Source: Lachnospiraceae bacterium
GTDB lineage: Bacteria > Bacillota > Clostridia > Lachnospirales > Lachnospiraceae
Length of the DNA: 46,704 nt
Direction of reading: 5' to 3'
Assembly (NCBI GenBank): GCA_014804365.1
Contig: JAAUZX010000021.1
Location: 1-46,704 of the forward strand
Below, one piece after another: positions 40,592-46,704 of the stretch (position 1 is the first letter of the stretch; each line of letters starts with the position of its first letter). A model generated the notes under the pieces. The model was not told the origin of the DNA and searched no databases. It saw nothing but the letters and a program-made list of their open reading frames with translations. The position numbers and the translations under genes are program-made.

Positions 40592-42548
40592 TTATTTTCA
40601 TTAATTCTTCAAATCTCTCACTATTTCTGCGGATAAATACAGGCGGCTGCCCGATCGGCGCCTGTACAGTTACCTTTCCGCCGCCATATTCCTGCCCGGT
40701 AAAAAGGTGCACCCATCGCTCTGAAGGCAGGAGACAAGTTCTCTCACTAACGCCTTCCTTCAGTACCGGAGCCACCAGGATATCCCTGCCTAACAGGTAT
40801 TCTCCCTTTTCCTGATACAGTTTCTCCTCGTCGTAATGATAGAAAAGAGGCCGCATCACAGGAATACCTTTCTGCACTGCTTCCGCAACACAATCCTTAA
40901 TATATTTTTTTAAGGAAACATGGATTGCCATGCATTTTGCCAGATGGGCGAGCAGCTCCGCATCGTTGTCAAACTGCACATTATTTACCGGTTGATTTCC
41001 CTCGTGGGTCCGAAACAGCGGAGAGAACGCATTCATCTCTTCCCACCGCATCAGAAGTTCTTTGCTGCGGCGCATATGCATGATCGTCGTATAACCTCCG
41101 GCGTCGGAATGGGTAATCCCGAATCCGCTCATCGCCAGCGAAAGAGTGGCCGGAATAACCGACGGCAGCCCGTCGTCCACCGACCAGTCCACATGCTGGT
41201 CTCCGGTCCACATCATATCCGAGTGGGCGATCGTCCCCGTATGCCCTGCACGGGTGAAAAAGAAAATCTCCTCCTCCATGTGACATTCCCGTATCGCCTC
41301 TCTGTTGAGCTTCGCCCAGATGGCTGGCCACTGGTTATGCACCACTTCCGGATTCTCACCGCTGTAGAGCACACAGTCTATCGGCAGATATTCCCCGAAA
41401 TCCGCCATCCAGCCGCTCATCCCGATACCGATCATATTTTCCTTGATCAGATTCTTATACCATTCATAGGCCTTTGGATTCGTAAAATCTATCATCGCCG
41501 CCGGGAAGGTTGTGATCGTTACCATGTAGTCCTCCCCTTTTTTATTTTTCACGCAGTAGCCTTTTTCGGAAGCCTCCCGATAAATATTTTTCTCAATGGC
41601 AAGGAACGGATTGATATATCCCAGAAAGCGTACACCCTTTTTCTTCCATTCAGCTATCTTATCAGGCAGTTTCGGATACAGCTCATCGTCCCGCTGCCAG
41701 TTCCACATCACCTGATATCCAAACCCGGTTCTTCTGCATCCGGACCAGTCCTGACACCAGACCGCGGTTATTTTCACGCCTGCCCTCTGTGCCGTTTCAA
41801 TCTTTCTGTCAACTGTATCGCAGCCTTCCTGCACGGCCAGAATCCCACCGTCATAAATCCAATCCGGCAATGCCTTCTGCCTGCCTAACACATCACTTAA
41901 TCCCTCAGAAACCGCCTCAAAACTGTCTCCCCATCCAATCGTAATCTCCGGCTCTTCCTGAAGCTCCAGCACAATCTGTCCTCGATTGCTGAAATCAAAC
42001 TCGGCAAAGGCATTCGTATTGACATGGACAAAATATTTATCACTGGAAACGAAGGTCGGTTGTGCATAATAGGACTCATATGCAGAAAAAGCCAGCGTTC
42101 TCTCAGGGTGCTTTCCCAGCAGCTTCTCGCGAAGAATTTTACCCGATATTCGTCTGGTATTCTGGTGCTCCGCCACCCAGATCCGCACCTTCTCACCTTT
42201 TAAGTCCAATTTGGAATAAGTCTCTCCGCAACCGTAAATATGCTCCCACTGATTCGTCGGAAATATCAGCCTGTAGCGGTTCACTTTCTCGAAGGGCATG
42301 TCTCTACAGACTATCTGCAGCCTGTTTTCATGCAGTTTTACGCATATTTTCCCTGCATATTTTCCTGCCTTACTCTCATAGTGCAGTTCAAATCCATCCG
42401 GGAGTGCTACTTTTTTCCTCAAATACAGCTTCTGCATTCTTACATTCTTCTGCCTATATACAAAACTGCCACGTTTCATGGAAAAACAGTTCTTGCCCGT
42501 GCCGATTTCCAGTCTTATATCCTCAAATCTCTTAATATCAAACTGCAA
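40563..42548 (-). CDS. sftG: Sulfoquinovosidase (GH31)
   Basis: A GH31 alpha-glucosidase-type enzyme that frees sulfoquinovose from sulfolipid-derived glycosides. Aligning it to E. coli YihQ, as I remember that sequence, gives a constant offset of 22 through the active site: nucleophile Asp383 in WMADFGEY, acid/base Asp450 in WTGDQHVDW, Gln240, Gln266 (WCQDW), Trp282 and Tyr486 (GGYTT) match the YihQ residues Q262, Q288, W304 and Y508. Residue 279 is Gln (codon 41712-41714) where YihQ has sulfonate-binding Arg301. Length 661 aa is normal. First gene of the operon. Its tail comes from the R3 repeat. Confidence 0.9.
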   Translation of the reverse strand: MQFDIKRFEDIRLEIGTGKNCFSMKRGSFVYRQKNVRMQKLYLRKKVALPDGFELHYESKAGKYAGKICVKLHENRLQIVCRDMPFEKVNRYRLIFPTNQWEHIYGCGETYSKLDLKGEKVRIWVAEHQNTRRISGKILREKLLGKHPERTLAFSAYESYYAQPTFVSSDKYFVHVNTNAFAEFDFSNRGQIVLELQEEPEITIGWGDSFEAVSEGLSDVLGRQKALPDWIYDGGILAVQEGCDTVDRKIETAQRAGVKITAVWCQDWSGCRRTGFGYQVMWNWQRDDELYPKLPDKIAEWKKKGVRFLGYINPFLAIEKNIYREASEKGYCVKNKKGEDYMVTITTFPAAMIDFTNPKAYEWYKNLIKENMIGIGMSGWMADFGEYLPIDCVLYSGENPEVVHNQWPAIWAKLNREAIRECHMEEEIFFFTRAGHTGTIAHSDMMWTGDQHVDWSVDDGLPSVIPATLSLAMSGFGITHSDAGGYTTIMHMRRSKELLMRWEEMNAFSPLFRTHEGNQPVNNVQFDNDAELLAHLAKCMAIHVSLKKYIKDCVAEAVQKGIPVMRPLFYHYDEEKLYQEKGEYLLGRDILVAPVLKEGVSERTCLLPSERWVHLFTGQEYGGGKVTVQAPIGQPPVFIRRNSERFEELMKISNCSECASS

Positions 42549-42578
42549 CGCAATCCCCCTCTCATCTTCACTTCGAAT

Positions 42579-42630
42579 TAATTAATTAAATATTTTAATT
42601 AATTATACAGCCTATGACCTTACTTTACAA
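42579..42630 (-). promoter_or_regulatory. Operon promoter with perfect palindromic operator
   Basis: TTGTAA (42625-42630), 17-bp spacer, TATAAT (42602-42607) on the minus strand. A perfect palindrome, TAATTAATTAAA-TAT-TTTAATTAATTA (42579-42605), overlaps the -10 box and the start point. It is the best candidate site for the ROK repressor encoded at the operon's end. Confidence 0.72.
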
Positions 42631-42695
42631 GTACTAAATTGATCCTAAGCCTGCTTAATCGCTTTCGCAGTTACAGAAAAATTAATTTTCTTGTT

Positions 42696-43046
42696 TTAAT
42701 CAAAAAACTTACCCTTGAAAAAGTTTTGGTTCCCCAGTGGTTTCGCTGTCAGTCTGAACAAAACGCAGCCGTCCGGACACATAATAACCTTACTGTACTT
42801 ACTGTCTCCGCCTATATTCTCTAAATCTCCGCCGCTTCTGACAGCTTCCATAATGGGATACATCATCATCATGACTTTAGAACAAATTCCCTGTCCTTGT
42901 GCATTTACCGGACAACCGTAAGTACAGGTATATTTATCTCCGATCTCCTCACCATTCCGGCAGAATCTTTCTGTTTCTTCATTGTCTTTATTAAACCCTA
43001 TCACTTCTATTTCCCATTCGTATTCTTCATCGTACCATTTCTTCAT
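42696..43046 (-). CDS. TIGR04076 family protein
   Basis: A small cytoplasmic protein (about 116 aa from ATG 43046) with several conserved cysteines: FCRNGEEIGDKYTC, then GCPVNAQGQGICSKVMMMMYP, then MCPDGCVLFRLTA. The pattern is that of the TIGR04076 family, of unknown function, common in anaerobes and often suspected of metal binding. It follows no obvious operon. The frame extension to 43079 adds 11 residues without support. Confidence 0.8.
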   Translation of the reverse strand: MKKWYDEEYEWEIEVIGFNKDNEETERFCRNGEEIGDKYTCTYGCPVNAQGQGICSKVMMMMYPIMEAVRSGGDLENIGGDSKYSKVIMCPDGCVLFRLTAKPLGNQNFFKGKFFD

Positions 43047-43137
43047 GTTAGTTTTCTCCTTGCCAGCATTAAGCAACAAGCTAAGATCTCCTAAATATGA
43101 TTTTCATATTGCATAGGGACATATCAGGCTAAAGTTA

Positions 43138-43977
43138 TCACTGTATCTTCTTTTTTGCATAATCATTGCGATATACCGTGATAAATCCAAGCTCGTCATA
43201 TAATTGCTTCGCACGATTATTTCCAACAACACAATATAGAAAAATATTTGTATATCCGTTATTTATAAGCATATTGACAATATATTTCACAAAGACTTTC
43301 CCTATACCCTTGCCCTGACAATCCGGCTTAACAGACACACTGCCGATCTCACTTCCTTCTATGTGGGCATATCCAACAATTTCTTCTCCGTTTAGAAAGA
43401 CCAGACGCTCATTTTCCGTATCCGACCAATATTTCCGCCCTTCCTCACTTGCGGGTTCCGGAACTGAATCCTGAAAACACCCGGTACTAAGACGCATCAA
43501 ATGAAAAGCCTCGGCATACATTGAATGTGCCTCTGGATAATCTTCATCCTTATATTGTCTGACAGGAACTGTCATCGGCTCAAAACACGGTCCTGAATAA
43601 ACCATGTAATCAGATGAAAATTCTTTTATATAACCGTAGTCTTTTGCAAATTTATTCGCTATGCAATTATCGGTGCGGTAATAGGTTGAAATATTTACAG
43701 GATTGCAAGTATACAATTCCTGCTCAAGCAGCAGAGCTGCAACCCTACCAAATCCTCTGTGTCGGTAAGCCGAGAAAATATATATGTACAAAAATGCATA
43801 TCTGCCTTTCTCCGACAGAGCCAGACCAACCGTCGATTCCTGATACAAAACAGAGTAAATGTTTTCATCATTTTCAGATACCGCATTGATAAAATCAGTG
43901 TCAGCATCATTCATATCAATTTGCTTCAAGTATTCCTCGGGATTTAAAGTTTTACATATTGTAATTTCGGCTGCCAT
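43138..43977 (-). CDS. Tandem GNAT-domain acetyltransferase
   Basis: Two GNAT domains in one 279-residue chain. The first (~1-135) has a weak acetyl-CoA motif (YRHRGFGRVAALLLEQE). The second (~136-279) has a strong one: SVSVKPDCQGKGIGKVFVKY with QGKGIG, followed by the NNRAKQLYDELGF segment. Tandem GNATs often acetylate bulky amines or act as single active units with one catalytic half. Substrate unknown. Monocistronic. Confidence 0.88.
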   Translation of the reverse strand: MAAEITICKTLNPEEYLKQIDMNDADTDFINAVSENDENIYSVLYQESTVGLALSEKGRYAFLYIYIFSAYRHRGFGRVAALLLEQELYTCNPVNISTYYRTDNCIANKFAKDYGYIKEFSSDYMVYSGPCFEPMTVPVRQYKDEDYPEAHSMYAEAFHLMRLSTGCFQDSVPEPASEEGRKYWSDTENERLVFLNGEEIVGYAHIEGSEIGSVSVKPDCQGKGIGKVFVKYIVNMLINNGYTNIFLYCVVGNNRAKQLYDELGFITVYRNDYAKKKIQ

Positions 43978-44289
43978 TTCATTGCCCTCTGTCAGAAATC
44001 AATATCTCCCATATCTTTATTGGAAATTTCATGTTTGCTTCTTATCTGATTGTACCACACACGTTCCCTATTAAGGAATATAAATTTTTACAATCACATC
44101 ACTGACGAAGTAGAATTTAACCTCGACTAAGAGGTCTGTATACCAACATCGGTAGATTTTGAAAATGCACCCTTGGGGGAGCTTTATTAAAGTTACCCTT
44201 TTTTACCACCGATACGAAAAAGAAATTTTTTGCTAATTTAGGATTGACTCTTGGTCTCCATTTCAAATAATCTTATTATAATTTAGTAC
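43978..44289. other. Gap with an unassigned open frame on the minus strand
   Basis: A minus-strand frame without stops runs from 44273 to a TAA at 44117-44119 (51 codons; possible TTG start at 44267; contains KLAKNFFFVSVVKKGNF and VHFQNLPMLVYRPLSRG). It has no Shine-Dalgarno and could be part of a repeat. ATCGGTA and TACCACCGAT form an imperfect inverted repeat in the same region. No known gene seen. Confidence 0.3.
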
Positions 44290-45186
44290 CTAATCCCAAA
44301 TACCTTCATTCGCATTCCATTTCTTTTCAAATGCACGTCCATTCATAACAGCAGTATAAGGTTCGCACAAAAAATCATTAATGTCCTGCAAGATTGTTGA
44401 AAATCCATCTGTTTTAGCATCAATCTTCTTCGTAAATGCCTTCCATTTCTTCTGCATCCCGTCATCAGAATCAAATGTCATAATTTGCTGAAACTGTTCT
44501 AATGTAAAACCATGCTCGCGATTCGTAAATGTCCTATCCAATGCTTCGCATAAAACCTTTCCATCAAAATCAAATTTATGTGAAAGATAGTAGATATCAT
44601 AGTAATCTTTCATTCTGCTGGAAAATTCCATTAAAGAAAGAATCGCATCTATTTTTTCTGCTACCGTAGTCTCGATAGAATATGTATTAATAATAGGTGC
44701 GTCAAAATCATCCAGTTGTGTGGGTATTCTACGTTTTTCCTGTTTAGGGACAATAACATCACCCACCCCAAAATCGATGCTAAATGGTGTCCGCGTATTC
44801 TTAATCGTTGACTGTATTGTCACCCCAATACCAGCATATTTTTTAGCCACAGCAATCGGTGCAACATCCTTTATTTCAAAGGATATAAAATCATTGCCTG
44901 TACTAACTGCTATAATTTCTTCGACAACGTCCCTTAACTGCTCTGGGGTGTTGGGTATTTTCCTTAACAGAAAATCTATGTCTACAGTTACTCTGCTGTC
45001 AAACTCTGTCAATGAATATATAAACAAACCACCTTTTAAAACCAAATTATCTACATATTTTGATTTTTCAAGCCTCCTAAGAAATTCTTCCTGACAAAAC
45101 AGTTGCAGACACAATTGATAACTTCTTCCACTTTCCTTTGCCTTATTTTTTAATCTTGCAAGCACTGAAGCTGCTACATCACCCAT
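44290..45186 (-). CDS. abiEii: AbiEii-type nucleotidyltransferase toxin
   Basis: Toxin of the AbiE type IV system. The nucleotidyltransferase core is seen: YVDNLVLKGGLFIYSL, then VTVDIDFLLRKIP with the DxD-type acidic pair (DIDF), and FSIDFGVGD with a further Asp. These enzymes add nucleotides (to tRNA 3' ends in studied homologues) and cause abortive infection or growth arrest. Length 298 aa matches the family. It overlaps the antitoxin gene by 8 bp. Confidence 0.9.
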   Translation of the reverse strand: MGDVAASVLARLKNKAKESGRSYQLCLQLFCQEEFLRRLEKSKYVDNLVLKGGLFIYSLTEFDSRVTVDIDFLLRKIPNTPEQLRDVVEEIIAVSTGNDFISFEIKDVAPIAVAKKYAGIGVTIQSTIKNTRTPFSIDFGVGDVIVPKQEKRRIPTQLDDFDAPIINTYSIETTVAEKIDAILSLMEFSSRMKDYYDIYYLSHKFDFDGKVLCEALDRTFTNREHGFTLEQFQQIMTFDSDDGMQKKWKAFTKKIDAKTDGFSTILQDINDFLCEPYTAVMNGRAFEKKWNANEGIWD

Positions 45187-45784
45187 TCAGCATTACCTCC
45201 ATTAACTCAGTAACTCTTTTATATACTTTCATTTCTCTTGCATATTTAGAAAGATTCCCCAGATTTTTCTTTTCATCTGCAACATAAGCATTTATTGCCT
45301 TATTAAAAATTTCATTGTCCATTTTAGATCTATATTTAAAACAGTCACAAACTGTACGTTCTCTATCATAAACAGGAAGTTTTATTCCATTAAACATACC
45401 TTGGGTTTTTCCTAATTCCAGCTTATCATTTTGGACAAAATAAATTTTATATGCAAAGTTATCAATTTTGATTTTTGTCCGAGTTATTGTTCTTGGTACT
45501 GCAATGGTCCATTCTAAAGGCGTTTTATCACTATATCCATAGTAAAATAAAGCAGATTCCATGCATATGATGCCTTCCTCAAAAAAAGTAGCAATCATCT
45601 TTTCCTCAGATATTTCCATTCTATCAGCTATTTGGTAATATCCATGTTTGACTCTCTCAAGTTCTCCACTTTCACACATTTTTATAATTTCAGAATTTCG
45701 TATTCCCACTTCATTTAACTTTGCTGTTTTTGCTATGCCGCCATTATTCATTATAACTGATTTTGCAATGTCCAATTTTTTCAT
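45179..45784 (-). CDS. abiEi: AbiEi-type antitoxin with winged-helix domain
   Basis: Antitoxin of the AbiE type IV pair; it does not bind the toxin but represses the operon and counters its effect. The N-terminal winged helix (SVIMNNGGIAKTAKLNEVGI, IIKMCESGELERVKHGYYQI) and the conserved C-terminal domain (ALFYYGYSDKTPLEWTIAVP, YDRERTVCDCFKYRSKMDN) match AbiEi_4-type proteins. Length 201 aa. It should bind the palindrome at 45822. Confidence 0.9.
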   Translation of the reverse strand: MKKLDIAKSVIMNNGGIAKTAKLNEVGIRNSEIIKMCESGELERVKHGYYQIADRMEISEEKMIATFFEEGIICMESALFYYGYSDKTPLEWTIAVPRTITRTKIKIDNFAYKIYFVQNDKLELGKTQGMFNGIKLPVYDRERTVCDCFKYRSKMDNEIFNKAINAYVADEKKNLGNLSKYAREMKVYKRVTELMEVMLNG

Positions 45785-45821
45785 AAATTCACCATTCTCA
45801 TTAACAAATTCGAAGCTTCTT

Positions 45822-45859
45822 TTATTATATAGTATACATTATGCTATATAATAATTCAA
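45822..45859 (-). promoter_or_regulatory. AbiE promoter with perfect inverted repeat
   Basis: Minus-strand TTGAAT (45854-45859), 17-bp spacer, TATACT (45831-45836). Perfect 11-bp arms TTATTATATAG (45822-45832) and CTATATAATAA (45844-45854), 11 nt apart, span the spacer and -10, consistent with cooperative AbiEi repression. Confidence 0.75.
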
Positions 45860-45951
45860 TAACAAGAATATTTTTTTGTGTTCGAAAAATTATATTTTGC
45901 ATATATTCAGAAAGATTCTACTTTTTATAATTTTATTTCTTTTTTGCAAAA

Positions 45952-46147
45952 GGCGTTGCACCCAACGCCGCAAGATACGCATTTCGTGGGCACGAAATGC
46001 TAAATCTTATCGGGGAGTACCCCGAACCCCCTTAAAAACTGCTAAATTACAAGGAGTATTGGGTTGGCATGCTTTGCTATCGTCTGAATATTCTTGTGCG
46101 ATGAAATCGCACTTCCGGAAATCTGGAAATCAGATGTCCGGGAAGTG
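45952..46147. repeat. Cluster of perfect hairpins between AbiE and the IS21 element
   Basis: Successive dyads: GGCGTTG/CAACGCC (45952-45969), GCATTTCGTG/CACGAAATGC (45979-46000), CGGGG/CCCCG (46011-46024), TGCGAT/ATCGCA (46097-46111), and CACTTCC..GGAAGTG with inner TCTG/CAGA (46110-46147). GC-rich hairpins ending in TACCCCGAACCCCC resemble regions upstream of mobilisation genes on conjugative elements. No gene found in this stretch. Confidence 0.6.
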
Positions 46148-46166
46148 GAAATCATCTTATGCGAGT

Positions 46167-46704
46167 CTACTCGCGTATTGTTTTGTCTAATCCATAGACC
46201 TCACGCATTGAGATGTCATGCTCGGCATCTATGCTTGTGATGTTAATGCGATAACTATCATGGGCAATGCGATCAATGATTGCATCTGCCAGAGGGCTGT
46301 CATCTCCACCCAGCTGGTCATACCACCCCTCGAATTCATACTGGGAGCAGAAAATCGTTGAAGATTTCTTGCGTCTCCGGTGGAGCAGTTCGAAGATATC
46401 CCTTTGTTCTGAATCCATTGGTTTCAATAGAAGCCATTCATCCAGAATCAGGACTACAGGATTGGCATACTTAGCCATGACTTTTTTGTAGCTGCCATCT
46501 GTCCGTGCCATCTCTAAGTCAATAAGCAGGTCGGGAAGGCGGACATATCTGGTGTTGAAATACTGCTTACAAGCCTCCATGCCAAAAGCACAGGCCATGT
46601 AAGTTTTGCCACAGCCTGTGGCGCCGGTAATAAAAAGATTCCGGTGTTCAGATATATATTCGCAAGTGGCAAGTCTGCGAATCAGTTCCTTGTTCAACTT
46701 GCGC
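46167..46704 (-). CDS. istB: IS21-type transposition helper ATPase IstB, 5' end outside window
   Basis: AAA+ ATPase that helps the IstA transposase of IS21 elements. Walker A (GATGCGKTYMA) with ATPase core, and Walker B (VVLILDEWLLL), plus the sensor-type C-terminal region (FELLHRRRKKSSTIFCSQYE, ADAIIDRIAHDSYRI) are typical. The gene continues past the right edge (a TTG at 46697 is not the true start). A GCGAGT/ACTCGC hairpin overlaps its stop codon. The istA gene should lie to the right, outside the window. Confidence 0.92.
   Translation of the reverse strand, partial: RKLNKELIRRLATCEYISEHRNLFITGATGCGKTYMACAFGMEACKQYFNTRYVRLPDLLIDLEMARTDGSYKKVMAKYANPVVLILDEWLLLKPMDSEQRDIFELLHRRRKKSSTIFCSQYEFEGWYDQLGGDDSPLADAIIDRIAHDSYRINITSIDAEHDISMREVYGLDKTIRE

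Noticed and set aside
40920..41888. 322-codon plus-strand frame
   Set aside because: It is antisense to the active-site region of the GH31 gene and has no recognisable domain or ribosome-binding site.

Overview
The window looks like chromosomal DNA of a motile gut Firmicute of the family Lachnospiraceae (Agathobacter/Eubacterium rectale or Roseburia type). This rests on moderate-to-low GC, AGGAGG ribosome-binding sites, frequent GTG/TTG starts, GHKL/LytTR and BlaI/BlaR1 signalling, a methyl-accepting chemotaxis protein, and an operon for sulfoquinovose fermentation of the transaldolase type known from E. rectale and relatives. The species is an inference.

Layout. 1-0.9 kb: a NADAR-domain gene cut by the window edge, overlapped by the tail of an unidentified gene, with ~50-bp-spaced repeats. 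0.9-9.4 kb: LD-carboxypeptidase, flavin reductase with a divergent HxlR regulator, membrane-anchored hydrolase, MATE exporter, ABC exporter and a GHKL/LytTR two-component pair, mostly on the minus strand. 9.6-11.6 kb: a translationally coupled pair of a class I isoprenoid-synthase-like protein and a Fic protein. 11.7-16.7 kb: lipoprotein, two Nudix hydrolases, ferredoxin-type aldo/keto reductase, GNAT and GyrI-like genes, with remnants. 16.7-17.4 kb: a complete type III toxin-antitoxin locus (ToxI repeats, terminator, ToxN/AbiQ-like toxin). 17.5-23.2 kb: HD protein, DUF89 protein joined to a broken cupin gene, GDPD, and a three-gene ABC-2 exporter. 23.2-23.8 kb: a cysteine-rich small ORF, and a 30-residue hydrophobic peptide facing a convergent short RNA (type I toxin-antitoxin-like). 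23.9-27.8 kb: BlaI/BlaR1-like pair, serine hydrolase and phosphotransferase. 28.0-29.6 kb: a coupled triad Xre / ImmA-IrrE protease / PIN-like protein. 29.6-33.2 kb: isochorismatase-type hydrolase, membrane Xre protein, chemoreceptor.

33.3-42.6 kb is an eight-gene minus-strand operon read from a promoter with a perfect palindromic operator: sulfoquinovosidase (GH31), GPH-type transporter, sulfofructose transaldolase, sulfolactaldehyde reductase, DUF4867 protein, TauE/SafE exporter, sulfoquinovose isomerase, ROK repressor. Together they would release sulfoquinovose from glycosides, import it, isomerise it, transfer its C3 part to glyceraldehyde-3-phosphate to give fructose-6-phosphate, reduce the sulfolactaldehyde to dihydroxypropanesulfonate and export that. 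Two features stand out: DUF4867 has no assigned role, and the GH31 enzyme has Gln where the E. coli enzyme has its sulfonate-binding Arg.

42.7-46.7 kb: TIGR04076 protein, tandem GNAT protein, an AbiE type IV toxin-antitoxin pair with a clear operator, a cluster of hairpins, and an IS21-type istB cut by the right edge. The window is thus rich in toxin-antitoxin-like modules (types I-like, III and IV, the Xre/ImmA/PIN triad and the Fic pair), broken gene ends and short palindromic repeats.
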